Shown piece by piece: positions 1-6,798 of a DNA stretch of 23,357 nucleotides. Source of the DNA: SIG455 sp045659025 (lineage in GTDB: Bacteria > Bacillota > Clostridia > UMGS1810); contig JAZOWA010000039.1 of NCBI GenBank assembly GCA_045659025.1, positions 1 to 23,357 of the forward strand. Reading direction: 5' to 3'. Positions within the stretch are counted from its first letter, which is position 1; each line of letters opens with the position of its first letter. The notes below the pieces were generated by a model. It saw nothing but the letters and a program-made list of their open reading frames with translations, was not told where the DNA came from and searched no databases. The position numbers and the translations under genes are program-made.

Positions 1-1008
1 AACACTATGTCCGGCGGTACTAAGCTCATAATTATCCAGAGTTGTGCAATGGTTATGGGCATAATCGCTATGTCAATTATGTCAACTATAGATTATGAGT
101 ATTTTGGTGATTTATCAAAAATCATATATGGTGGTTGCGTATTTTTACTTGTGATTGTACTTGTAATCGGTACCGGTCTTGAGACAACTGGCAGTAAAAG
201 TTGGATAAGGTTTGGACCTATCGGCATCCAACCTTCTGAGTTTGTGAAGGTGGGATTTATAATCACATTTTCCTATCATGCATCACGAATTAAAGATAGC
301 ATCAATCGTTTTTCCGGTGTTGCGATGCTTCTGCTCCATGCCGCCATCCCAATCGGCTTGATTTTACTCCAACCTGACTACGGTACTGCTCTTGTGTTTA
401 TATGCATAGTGGCAGGCATACTGTTTGCCGCCGGGCTTTCCTGGAAGTACTTCTTAACCGCAGGCGGAATACTCGCCGCAGCTATGCCAATAGTGTGGTT
501 TTTCCTCTTTAACGAGAACCGAAAAAACAGAATCTTGGTATTCTTAAATCCCGAAAAAGATCCCACAGGCGCAGGATATCACGTGTTACAATCAAAGCTC
601 ACAATTGGTAGCGGTCAGATCTGGGGCAAGGGCCTTTTCCACGGTACACAGACCCAGCTCGGTTACCTGCCCGTAAGGCACACTGACTTTATATTTGGTG
701 TTATTGGCGAAGAACTTGGTATAATCGGTTGTGTGGTTGTAGTGGCACTCCTGTTTACCCTGATATTCAAGATTCTCAACAACTCAAGGATTGCAAAAAC
801 GGATTTTGGCTCCTACATATGCGTGGGAGTGGCATGCATGCTGATTGCTCATGTATTTGAAAACATCGGTATGTGCATCGGTCTTATGCCTGTAACCGGT
901 ATCCCCCTCCCCTTCTTCTCCTATGGTGGCTCATCATTACTCACCAACTTTATCGCAATCGGACTTGTACTCAATGTCTACAAAAGACGTAAGATAATCA
1001 ATTTCTAA
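1..1008 (+). CDS. rodA: RodA, SEDS-family peptidoglycan glycosyltransferase (5' end missing)
   Basis: RodA is the SEDS glycan polymerase of the cell-elongation machinery; it polymerises lipid II at the membrane with a class B PBP. Numbering the first ATG (position 7) as residue 1, visible family signatures are FGPIGIQPSEF (about 69-79), QPDYGTALVF (about 122-131), the GAGYHVLQSK and GYLPVRHTDFIFG stretch (about 190-232), and GIPLPFFSYGGSSLL near the C-terminus. There are several hydrophobic membrane segments. From memory of E. coli RodA, about 40 N-terminal residues are missing. The reading frame stays open through the first two codons of the window, so the true start lies to the left and the ATG at position 7 is probably internal. 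No terminator follows. The RodA signatures, especially the GAGYHVLQSK to HTDFIFG stretch, favour RodA over FtsW or SpoVE. Confidence 0.93.
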   Translation, partial: NTMSGGTKLIIIQSCAMVMGIIAMSIMSTIDYEYFGDLSKIIYGGCVFLLVIVLVIGTGLETTGSKSWIRFGPIGIQPSEFVKVGFIITFSYHASRIKDSINRFSGVAMLLLHAAIPIGLILLQPDYGTALVFICIVAGILFAAGLSWKYFLTAGGILAAAMPIVWFFLFNENRKNRILVFLNPEKDPTGAGYHVLQSKLTIGSGQIWGKGLFHGTQTQLGYLPVRHTDFIFGVIGEELGIIGCVVVVALLFTLIFKILNNSRIAKTDFGSYICVGVACMLIAHVFENIGMCIGLMPVTGIPLPFFSYGGSSLLTNFIAIGLVLNVYKRRKIINF

Positions 1009-1024
1009 AAATGGGGAAAAACTA

Positions 1025-1053
1025 TTGACTTTTTCGCTATATAAATGTATATT
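1025..1053 (+). promoter_or_regulatory. Sigma-A promoter of the amino-acid ABC operon
   Basis: TTGACT at 1025-1030 and TATATT at 1048-1053 are separated by exactly 17 bases, a near-consensus vegetative promoter 17 bases after the rodA stop codon. Transcription should start near 1060, which supports the permease start at 1096. The in-frame ATG at 1045 lies before the -10 element and cannot be used from this promoter. Confidence 0.75.
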
Positions 1054-1082
1054 TATGAGTATGAGTTGCATAAAAATACGAA
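1044..1082. promoter_or_regulatory. Tandem ArgR (ARG) box-like operator
   Basis: Two 18-base segments, 1044-1061 and 1065-1082, resemble the Bacillus ArgR/AhrC box (remembered consensus CATGAATAAAAATKCAAK, roughly palindromic). By hand alignment the second matches at about 12 of 18 positions and the first, in the opposite orientation, at about 11 of 18. Their cores TGTAT (1046) and TGCAT (1067) are 21 bases apart, the spacing of paired ARG boxes. The pair covers the -10 element and the expected start point, as a repressor site would. The site is inferred, with no binding evidence, and the AT-rich context raises the chance of coincidence. Confidence 0.45.
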
Positions 1083-1095
1083 ACGAGGATTCACA

Positions 1096-1842
1096 ATGAA
1101 TATTTACGATGCTTTATCTGCTTTCTGGTCAGATTTTGCACATTCTTTCTATCTTAACTTTATAAAAGACGACAGATATATCCAGATGGTGAAAGGTCTT
1201 GGAAACACACTTCTTATATCTGTGCTTGCAATATTGCTCGGTGTGGCTTTTGGTGCGTTGGCATTCCTGCTCAGGAATTCTTTCTTCCTCAACAATTCAA
1301 GATTCAAGGTACTCCGCGGAATAGGTAAAATATGCAAAGCAATAGGATATGTATATGTTGATGTTATCCGTGCCACACCTATGGTTACACAGTTGCTCAT
1401 CATTTACTTTGTAATCTTTGCATCTGTCAATATTAACGCTATATTCGTAGCAGTACTTGCCTTCGGTTTTAACAGCGGTGCTTATGTATCCGAGATTTTT
1501 CGTGCAGGTATCCAGTCAATCGACAAGGGACAGACCGAAGCAGGACGTTCACTCGGACTCAGCAATCTGCAGACTATGGCATACATCGTAGTGCCTCAGG
1601 CAATCAAAAACATTCTGCCTACTTTGGCAAACGAGTTTATCGTGCTTATAAAAGAGACCGCAGTTGTAGGTTATATTTCCGTACAGGATTTGACCAGAGG
1701 AGCTGACATCATACGTTCACTCACCTTTGAACCTTTTCTCCCTCTTATCGTGGCGGCGCTTGTGTACTATATAATTATCAAGTTCTTGACTTTAGGTGTA
1801 TCCGCTCTTGAACGTAAGCTTAAAGAATCAGACAACCGCTGA
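1096..1842 (+). CDS. Polar amino-acid ABC transporter permease (HisM/GlnP family)
   Basis: This 248-residue integral membrane protein forms the channel of a polar amino-acid importer. It has the family's membrane-spanning segments, the conserved IRATPMVTQLLIIYF region (in place of the common FRGTPLLVQ), and the cytoplasmic EAA loop around EAGRSLGLSNLQTM with the conserved G, which contacts the ATPase. I chose the ATG at 1096 because GAGGA at 1085-1089 lies 6 bases before it; an upstream in-frame ATG at 1045 would precede the promoter's start point. It is the first gene of a three-gene operon with the ATPase 14 bases downstream. A single permease suggests a homodimer. The substrate is not certain: the ARG-box-like operator favours a basic amino acid, but the sequence alone would also fit glutamine, cystine or others. 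Confidence 0.92.
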   Translation: MNIYDALSAFWSDFAHSFYLNFIKDDRYIQMVKGLGNTLLISVLAILLGVAFGALAFLLRNSFFLNNSRFKVLRGIGKICKAIGYVYVDVIRATPMVTQLLIIYFVIFASVNINAIFVAVLAFGFNSGAYVSEIFRAGIQSIDKGQTEAGRSLGLSNLQTMAYIVVPQAIKNILPTLANEFIVLIKETAVVGYISVQDLTRGADIIRSLTFEPFLPLIVAALVYYIIIKFLTLGVSALERKLKESDNR

Positions 1843-1856
1843 AAGGAGGCCGCATT

Positions 1857-2579
1857 ATGATTAAGATTACTGATTTGCACAAAAGCTTTGGCGACCTCAA
1901 TGTTCTCTGTGGTATCAACGAACACATTCAAAAAGGTGAAAAAATCGTTGTGATTGGTCCTTCCGGTGGCGGTAAGAGTACTTTTTTAAGATGTCTTAAC
2001 CTTATGGAAGTGCCCACCAGAGGCGAAATCCTGGTAGAAGGTGAGTCCATCACTGATCCCAAAGCAGACATTAACAAGATAAGACAGAAGATGGGTATGG
2101 TTTTCCAGCAGTTCAACCTCTTCCCTCACCTGAACGTTCTTGACAACATCATCCTTGCTCCTATGAAAATCAAGAAGATGAAAAAAGACGAGGCGATTGC
2201 AATTGCAGAGGAACTTCTCAAAAAGATAGGATTATCCGACAAGATTGATTCTTTTCCCAGCACCTTATCTGGCGGACAAAAACAGAGAATCGCTATCGCA
2301 AGATCGCTGGCAATGTCACCTGACATTATGCTCTTTGATGAACCTACATCCGCTCTCGACCCCGAAATGGTGGGCGAAGTACTGTCGGTTATGAAAGAAC
2401 TTGCAGACTCCGGTATGACTATGATAGTAGTTACCCACGAGATGAACTTCGCCAAGGAAGTCGGCTCTCGTCTCTTCTTTATGGACAACGGCATCATTGC
2501 CGAGCAAGGCACACCCGCTGAGGTGTTTGAAAATCCCAAGAATCCGCGTACAATGGAATTCTTACGCAGGGTACAGTAA
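1857..2579 (+). CDS. Polar amino-acid ABC transporter ATP-binding protein (GlnQ/HisP family)
   Basis: This is the ATPase subunit that powers the importer from the cytoplasmic face of the membrane. All nucleotide-binding motifs are present and in order: Walker A GPSGGGKS (34-41), Q-loop Gln84 in VFQQFNLFPH, signature LSGGQ (137-141), Walker B IMLFDE (157-162), D-loop SALD (165-168) and switch His194. The length of 240 residues is normal for the GlnQ/HisP/ArtP group. AAAGGAGG lies just before the ATG. It sits 14 bases after the permease and 76 bases before the binding-protein gene, with a hairpin in the latter gap. The product is confident; the transported amino acid is not. Confidence 0.96.
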   Translation: MIKITDLHKSFGDLNVLCGINEHIQKGEKIVVIGPSGGGKSTFLRCLNLMEVPTRGEILVEGESITDPKADINKIRQKMGMVFQQFNLFPHLNVLDNIILAPMKIKKMKKDEAIAIAEELLKKIGLSDKIDSFPSTLSGGQKQRIAIARSLAMSPDIMLFDEPTSALDPEMVGEVLSVMKELADSGMTMIVVTHEMNFAKEVGSRLFFMDNGIIAEQGTPAEVFENPKNPRTMEFLRRVQ

Positions 2580-2588
2580 GTATTTATT

Positions 2589-2619
2589 TTATACACAGCA
2601 GTTGCCCTTCTGTGTATAA
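2589..2619 (+). promoter_or_regulatory. Intercistronic hairpin between ATPase and binding-protein genes
   Basis: TTATACACAG (2589-2598) and CTGTGTATAA (2610-2619) are perfect 10-base inverted arms around an 11-base loop. There is no T-run after the stem, so it does not look like an intrinsic terminator. Hairpins at this position commonly serve as mRNA processing or stabilising elements that raise the level of the binding protein relative to the membrane subunits; that role is inferred here. Confidence 0.6.
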
Positions 2620-2655
2620 CTAAATAAATAAAAATTTTCAGGAGGAAAATCAATT

Positions 2656-3441
2656 ATGAAAAAATTTATGAAATCAGCTGTTGCAGTATCTCTCATCCTT
2701 GTAATGGTATTGGCGTTCACCGCTTGCGGTGTAAAAACAGAAGACGGTGCTAAAAAGCTCGTTATCGCTACTAATGCAGAGTTCCCTCCCTTTGAATTCG
2801 TTGCAGGCAACGGCAAAGGTGTATGCGGTGAATTTGACGGTATCGACATCGTTATCAGCGACAAAATCGCTAAAGACATGGGCGCTACTCTCGAAGTATC
2901 CAACATGGACTTCAACTCCATCATCCCCGCTGTTCAGGCAGGTAAAGTTGACTGCGGTATCGCAGGTATGACCGTTACAGAAGACAGACTTGAAAACGTA
3001 GATTTCAGTGAACCCTACTGGGTAGCTGTACAGACAATCATCGTTAAAGGTGACAACACAGACATTACCAATGTTGAAACACTCAAGGGCAAAAAAGTAG
3101 GTGTTGTTACCGGTTACACCGGCGACCTGACTTTGTCTGAAATCAAAGGCATTGAGCTTAGCAGATATCAGAAAGGTATCGATGCAGTTCAGGATCTCAT
3201 CAACGGCAAAATTGATGCAGCTGTTGTTGACTCTCCCACCGCTGCAAGCTTCATTGCAAAGAATCCCCAGCTCAAAGGCGTTACTGACGATTCCGTATTC
3301 GAGAAAGAGGAATATGCAATCGCTGTAAAGAAGGGCAATAAAGAATTGCTTGACAAGATCAACGCTAGTGTTAAAGCGCTTAAAGAAGCTGGCGAAATCT
3401 CCAAGATTGCAGAGGAAGTTGACGCAAGATTTGCTCAGTAA
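2656..3441 (+). CDS. Amino-acid ABC transporter substrate-binding lipoprotein
   Basis: This 261-residue extracellular binding protein captures the amino acid and delivers it to the permease. The N-terminus is a lipoprotein signal peptide (lysines, a hydrophobic core, then the lipobox FTAC) with the modified cysteine at residue 24. The mature part is a family 3 solute-binding protein (periplasmic-binding-like II fold): it begins with LVIATNAEFPPFEF and carries the GKKVGVVTGYTGD hinge region and a VDSPTAASFI segment. AGGAGG precedes the ATG at 2656. Codon choice looks strongly biased (many GGT/GGC, GTT, AAC and ATC codons), as expected for an abundant protein. It is the last gene of the operon and is followed by a terminator at 3475. 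Substrate not determined; a basic amino acid is suggested only by the operator. Confidence 0.93.
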   Translation: MKKFMKSAVAVSLILVMVLAFTACGVKTEDGAKKLVIATNAEFPPFEFVAGNGKGVCGEFDGIDIVISDKIAKDMGATLEVSNMDFNSIIPAVQAGKVDCGIAGMTVTEDRLENVDFSEPYWVAVQTIIVKGDNTDITNVETLKGKKVGVVTGYTGDLTLSEIKGIELSRYQKGIDAVQDLINGKIDAAVVDSPTAASFIAKNPQLKGVTDDSVFEKEEYAIAVKKGNKELLDKINASVKALKEAGEISKIAEEVDARFAQ

Positions 3442-3474
3442 TATATAGTTACTCTGTAAACAATCGCACTACAT

Positions 3475-3505
3475 AAAGCAGGACTGCATAGCGGTCCTGC
3501 TTTTA
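3475..3505 (+). terminator. Rho-independent terminator of the amino-acid ABC operon
   Basis: AAAGCAGGAC (3475-3484) pairs with GTCCTGCTTT (3494-3503) around a 9-base loop, ending in a short T-run. It lies 34 bases after the binding-protein stop codon. Confidence 0.85.
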
Positions 3506-3530
3506 ATAACCAAAGGAGAGTATTTAAGAT

Positions 3531-3950
3531 ATGAACATTTACATTGCCGCATCCTGGAAACACCAGCACGCCGTAGAGATGCTTACCAATTTAATTGAAA
3601 GCAATGGCGATTATGTCCTGTCATGGATAAGAGAAGGTCGTCCTGAAGAGGCGTTTCTCTCAAAGCGAGAACTCACCAATTTTATTGAATCTCCCGACGG
3701 ATTGAAGGTGTTTGACTTTTGCTCCACATCAGCAACTACTGCAGATCTGCTTATATACGTAGGCCCGTCCGGTTGTGATGCCTGGGCAGAAATCGGTGCC
3801 GCATATGGCTCTGGCGTGCCAATATTTGGTCTGATTGCCAAGAATGAGGAAGTGGGTATCATGAGGCACATGATCAAATCCTGGTTCAGCTCTGTATCCG
3901 AACTTATGGACGCAGTATCAAACTTCAAAAAGGAGCATGGTTATGTTTAA
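3531..3950 (+). CDS. Nucleoside 2-deoxyribosyltransferase / DNPH1-like protein
   Basis: This 139-residue cytoplasmic protein resembles the nucleoside 2-deoxyribosyltransferase superfamily, whose members cleave or exchange the N-glycosidic bond of deoxynucleosides or deoxynucleotides. Visible features are the N-terminal beta strand MNIYIAAS, an Asp72 in ADLLIYVGPSG, and the putative catalytic Glu87 in AEIGAAYGSGVPIFGL, matching the family pattern D...E.G.A...G.P. The usual glycine-rich substrate loop near the N-terminus is not clear, so specificity is unknown. AGGAG at 3514-3518 precedes the start. The gene overlaps the next one (nfo) by 8 bases, so its translation is probably coupled to that of an abasic-site endonuclease. 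It may instead belong to a related uncharacterised family with the same fold. Confidence 0.7.
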   Translation: MNIYIAASWKHQHAVEMLTNLIESNGDYVLSWIREGRPEEAFLSKRELTNFIESPDGLKVFDFCSTSATTADLLIYVGPSGCDAWAEIGAAYGSGVPIFGLIAKNEEVGIMRHMIKSWFSSVSELMDAVSNFKKEHGYV

Positions 3951-4773
3951 AATCGGATGTCATTTATCTGCTTCAAAGGGATTCCTGCACATGGGTAAAG
4001 AAGCGGTTTCAATCGGTGCAAACACCTTTCAGTTTTTTACCCGCAATCCAAGAGGTGGCGCTGCAAAGCCCATTGACGAGGCAGATGTGAAAAGTTTCAT
4101 TGAATTCGCCAAGGAACACAACTTTGCCAAAATTCTCGCTCATGCTCCTTATACATTGAATGCTTGTTCTGCTGACGAAGGGATACGTGAATTCGCTCTT
4201 AATACTATGAAAGATGATATCGCACGTATGGAATACGTGCCCGGAAATCTTTATAATTTCCACCCAGGCAGCCATGTTGGACAGGGCACAGAAAAAGGCA
4301 TTGAACTCATTTCTGAACTTCTCAACAAGGTGATTACATCCGACATAACCACCACCATCCTCCTTGAAACAATGGCAGGCAAAGGTAGCGAGGTGGGCGG
4401 AAAATTCGAAGAAATCAGAGCAATCATTGACAGAGTAGAATTATCCGATAAATTAGGAGTTTGCCTTGATACTTGCCATATTAACGATGCAGGATATGAT
4501 GTAGTGAACAACCTGGATGGTGTCCTTGAAGAATTTGACAAGGTTATCGGCATTGACAGGCTTTGTGCCATCCACATAAACGACAGTAAAAACCCCTTTG
4601 CAAGTCACAAGGACAGACACGAAAAAATTGGCGAAGGCCATATCGGAGCAGAGGCTTTTGAAAGAATTATTAACCATCCAAAGTTAAAAGAACTCCCCTT
4701 CCTGCTCGAAACTCCCAATGAACTTGAGGGTTATGCAGAAGAAATCAAATTGCTTAAATCACTCTACAAATAA
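3943..4773 (+). CDS. nfo: Deoxyribonuclease IV (AP endonuclease IV)
   Basis: Nfo cuts DNA 5' of abasic sites and removes 3'-blocking groups in base excision repair, using three zinc ions in a TIM barrel. With the start at 3943 (276 residues) every expected metal ligand is visible: His67 (HAPYTLN), His107 (NFHPGSH), Glu142 (LLETMAG), Asp176 and His179 (CLDTCHINDAGYD), His211 (AIHINDSK), Asp224 and His226 (HKDRHEKIGEGHIG) and Glu256 (LLETP). The ATG at 3943 is preferred over the one at 3937 because AGGAG at 3931-3935 is 7 bases from the first and only 1 base from the second. It overlaps the preceding gene by 8 bases and ends at a strong bidirectional terminator facing the cysteine synthase gene. 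Confidence 0.97.
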   Translation: MFKIGCHLSASKGFLHMGKEAVSIGANTFQFFTRNPRGGAAKPIDEADVKSFIEFAKEHNFAKILAHAPYTLNACSADEGIREFALNTMKDDIARMEYVPGNLYNFHPGSHVGQGTEKGIELISELLNKVITSDITTTILLETMAGKGSEVGGKFEEIRAIIDRVELSDKLGVCLDTCHINDAGYDVVNNLDGVLEEFDKVIGIDRLCAIHINDSKNPFASHKDRHEKIGEGHIGAEAFERIINHPKLKELPFLLETPNELEGYAEEIKLLKSLYK

Positions 4774-4776
4774 AAG

Positions 4777-4807
4777 AAAAGAGATTGGAAATATCCAATC
4801 TCTTTTT
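4777..4807. terminator. Bidirectional terminator between nfo and the cysteine synthase gene
   Basis: GAGATTGGA (4781-4789) and TCCAATCTC (4794-4802) form a perfect 9-bp stem with an AATA loop. AAAA before and TTTTT after give a T-run on either strand, so it can end transcription of both convergent genes. Confidence 0.9.
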
Positions 4808-4816
4808 AATTTCTTA

Positions 4817-5743
4817 TTATTCAAACAAAGGAGTTGAAAAATATCTCTCTGCGGTATCCGGTAATACAGTAACCACCGTCTTACCTTTGCCAAGCTTTTT
4901 GGCAAGTTTTATAGCAGCAGCAACGTTGGTTCCTGCTGATATTCCACACATAAGGCCTTCTAATCTGGCAAGATCCTTTGCAGTGTTGATTGCCTCATCA
5001 TCAGTTACTATACATACGCTATCGTATATATCACAATTTAGTATCTTGGGAATAATGCCGTCACCTATACCCATCTGCAAGTGAGTACCAATACTTCCTC
5101 CTGACAAAATCGCAGCATGTTCAGGCTCTATAGCCCATATCTCCATATCGGGGTTATGTTCTTTGAGCACTTCACCGATACCCGTAATAGTACCGCCTGT
5201 ACCTATGCCAGAACAGAATCCGTGAATGGGTTTACCTGCCTGCTCCATTATCTCTAATGCAGTATGGTTCTTATGTGCACCCACATTAGCATCATTTTCA
5301 AACTGTTGGGGAACATATACCCTTGGATCATTTTTCGCCATTTCAAGGGCAGTTTCGGTGCATTTGGCAATACATTCGCCTATATCACCATTATCATGTA
5401 CCAATCTAACCTCTGCGCCATAATGACCTATAATCTTGCGTCTTTCCTCGCTGACGGAATCGGGCATAATGATTATCGCTTTATAACCCTTTACCGCGCA
5501 TACAAGAGCAAGACCTATGCCCTGATTACCGCTTGTGGGCTCAACAATTATACTGTCTTCATTAAGAAGGCCGAGTCGCTCCGCTTTAAGTATCATATTG
5601 TATGCGGTTCTGGTCTTTATAGAACCACCAATATTTACACCTTCAAACTTAACAAGTATCTCTGCATCATTCTCCCCCGTCATCTTATTAAGACGAATCA
5701 ATGGGGTATTTCCTATAGCATCCAAAACATTATTGCATATCAT
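4817..5743 (-). CDS. cysK: Cysteine synthase family protein (PLP-dependent)
   Basis: This 308-residue fold-type II PLP enzyme should make L-cysteine from O-acetylserine and sulfide. Visible features are the PLP lysine Lys43 in GGSIKTRTA, the substrate loop TSGNQG (70-75), the phosphate-binding loop GTGGT (181-185), Ser269 in GISAG, and the C-terminal LPDTAERYFSTPLF motif. The lysine motif is KTR, not the textbook KDR, and the loop reads SGNQG, not SGNTG, so a close relative with a different acceptor is possible. The ATG at 5743 is chosen because AGGG at 5755-5752 on the minus strand lies 8 bases before it; an in-frame TTG at 5749 would be only 2 bases away. The preceding minus-strand gene ends 110 bases upstream with no clear terminator between. 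Confidence 0.88.
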   Translation of the reverse strand: MICNNVLDAIGNTPLIRLNKMTGENDAEILVKFEGVNIGGSIKTRTAYNMILKAERLGLLNEDSIIVEPTSGNQGIGLALVCAVKGYKAIIIMPDSVSEERRKIIGHYGAEVRLVHDNGDIGECIAKCTETALEMAKNDPRVYVPQQFENDANVGAHKNHTALEIMEQAGKPIHGFCSGIGTGGTITGIGEVLKEHNPDMEIWAIEPEHAAILSGGSIGTHLQMGIGDGIIPKILNCDIYDSVCIVTDDEAINTAKDLARLEGLMCGISAGTNVAAAIKLAKKLGKGKTVVTVLPDTAERYFSTPLFE

Positions 5744-5777
5744 ACACAAAACCCTTTCATACTCAGTTATACATTCT

Positions 5778-5786
5778 ATTGTATCA
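5778..5786 (-). promoter_or_regulatory. Possible extended -10 promoter for the cysteine synthase gene
   Basis: On the minus strand the sequence TGATACAAT fits an extended -10 (TGnTATAAT with one mismatch), 34 bases before the chosen start. No good -35 hexamer is seen 17 bases further upstream, so this is tentative. No T-box, SAM riboswitch or other leader structure was recognised in this gap. Confidence 0.35.
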
Positions 5787-5853
5787 ACCGACTTTCGTAT
5801 GCATAAAAGATATTAAAAAGTACTGCCTCCGTCTCTTTGAACTTTCTTACCTT

Positions 5854-6486
5854 TTATGCTTTTACCAAAATCGGGTTGAATTTCTGCAATGCAAGAAGTA
5901 CCGCATCAGGATTTTCTATGCCTTCTTTTGTTAATTTCAATGTGATGCGGAACACACCATCAAATCTTCCGTAATTATCCTGCCATCTGCACACGTTTAA
6001 TATCGAATCAACAAATTTGCAATCAAATTCCTCAGGCACAAATGTATGTTCTCCGTCTTCCTCATTTACCCAAAACAGACACACATGCTCTAATGGTGCA
6101 GATTCTTCTTTAATATTCAGCACCCATTCCTTTGAATCACCATAACGAGGAGAACTGGAACCCCCACAAAAAACATTAAAACCCTGCACAAGTTCAAGCA
6201 AATATTCCTTGGTGGCTTCGTGCTCTGACTGACAACCCACATAGAAGCCTGCCAACTTCCCGTCTTTTATAACCATTTCTCTCCTCAGTGGTTCACGGAA
6301 AAGCTTGTAGGAATTATCGTAGTCGTAACCCATACCAGCGTCTCCGGTGTCATTTGCCCAATCAGAGCAAGAAAATTCAATTATATACTTCTTTCGAATA
6401 TTTTGATAAAGTTCTTCCAACTCCGCAGGCAAACTCTCTGTATCAACAAAAGTTAATTCGTTATCCTTCATTATAAAGTAACTCAT
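5854..6486 (-). CDS. Hypothetical protein, 210 residues
   Basis: I do not recognise this family. The product is acidic, has no signal peptide or membrane segment, and is predicted to be cytoplasmic. It is rich in aromatic residues and alternates short strand-like stretches with charged loops (for example IIEFSCSDWAND, AGFYVGCQSEHEA and FNVFCGGSSSPRYGDSKEWVL). The C-terminal part contains NVCRWQDNYGRFDGVFRITLKL and ends in a helix-like segment. AAAGGA lies 8 bases before the ATG at 6486, which supports that start over an internal ATG at 6471. The gene is upstream of and codirectional with the cysteine synthase gene, 110 bases away; co-transcription is possible. The length, ribosome binding site and absence of a competing gene on the other strand support it as a real gene. 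Confidence 0.75.
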   Translation of the reverse strand: MSYFIMKDNELTFVDTESLPAELEELYQNIRKKYIIEFSCSDWANDTGDAGMGYDYDNSYKLFREPLRREMVIKDGKLAGFYVGCQSEHEATKEYLLELVQGFNVFCGGSSSPRYGDSKEWVLNIKEESAPLEHVCLFWVNEEDGEHTFVPEEFDCKFVDSILNVCRWQDNYGRFDGVFRITLKLTKEGIENPDAVLLALQKFNPILVKA

Positions 6487-6555
6487 ATAAATTTTCCTTT
6501 ACATTTTATTTTTTATAAATGAAATCCCTGATGCTTATATTCCCTTGTAAACCAC

Positions 6556-6595
6556 AAAAATCGGCAAGATTCTATATCGAACCTTGCCGATTTTT
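6556..6595. terminator. Terminator of the tRNA-Asp transcript
   Basis: AAAAATCGGCAAG (6556-6568) and CTTGCCGATTTTT (6583-6595) form a 13-bp perfect inverted repeat around a 14-base loop. It follows the 3' end of the tRNA on the minus strand after only 2 bases, and its T-runs would work in both directions. Confidence 0.88.
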
Positions 6596-6597
6596 GA

Positions 6598-6671
6598 CGA
6601 CCCGGAACGGGCTCGAACCGTCGACCTCCAGCGTGACAGGCTGGCATTCTAACCAACTGAACTACCGGGCC
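6598..6671 (-). tRNA. tRNA-Asp (anticodon GTC)
   Basis: The minus strand folds into a complete cloverleaf of 74 bases. The acceptor stem is GGCCCGG (6671-6665) with CCGGGTC (6605-6599) and discriminator G at 6598. The D arm contains AGTTGGTTAGA. The anticodon stem CCAGC/GCTGG encloses the loop CTGTCAC, giving anticodon GTC (plus-strand positions 6635-6637), which reads Asp codons. The T loop is TTCGAGC. The discriminator G fits tRNA-Asp. No 3' CCA is encoded, so it must be added by the CCA-adding enzyme. The gene stands alone with its own promoter and terminator. Confidence 0.97.
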
Positions 6672-6688
6672 AAATTTCCAACAAAGAA

Positions 6689-6718
6689 AGTATATCACAT
6701 TCTCCTATACCATGTCAA
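6689..6718 (-). promoter_or_regulatory. Sigma-A promoter of tRNA-Asp
   Basis: On the minus strand TTGACA (6718-6713) and TATACT (6694-6689) are separated by 18 bases. The -35 is a perfect consensus match. Transcription would start about 10 bases before the mature tRNA 5' end. Confidence 0.85.
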
Positions 6719-6742
6719 CATCAATTTATAATAAATAAAGCA

Positions 6743-6776
6743 AAATCGCAACCAAGTTATATCCCGGTTGCGATTT
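6743..6776 (-). terminator. Terminator of the fucI-hydrolase operon
   Basis: On the minus strand AAATCGCAACC (6776-6766) pairs with GGTTGCGATTT (6753-6743) around a 12-base loop, followed by a T-rich stretch. It lies 22 bases after the hydrolase stop codon. Confidence 0.82.
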
Positions 6777-6798
6777 GTCATACATTTTTACTGGCTCA

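Noticed and set aside
2126..2653. 175-codon minus-strand open frame antisense to the ABC ATPase gene
   Set aside because: It overlaps Walker B and signature-motif codons of the real gene and runs across an intergenic hairpin, with no start signals.
5264..5806. 180-codon plus-strand open frame antisense to the cysteine synthase gene
   Set aside because: It overlaps a well-supported enzyme gene and its promoter region, and its translation resembles no protein family.
5801..5859. Inverted repeat GCATAAAAG / CTTTTATGC around the end of the 210-residue gene
   Set aside because: The arms are 41 bases apart, AT-rich, and one includes the stop codon; there is no T-run. It is likely chance and was not called a terminator.
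6513..6731. Open frames on both strands (61 and 70 codons) covering the tRNA-Asp gene, one containing a GGRRFEP-type segment
   Set aside because: This segment is the familiar false translation of a tRNA T arm and anticodon arm. The cloverleaf, promoter and terminator explain the region.
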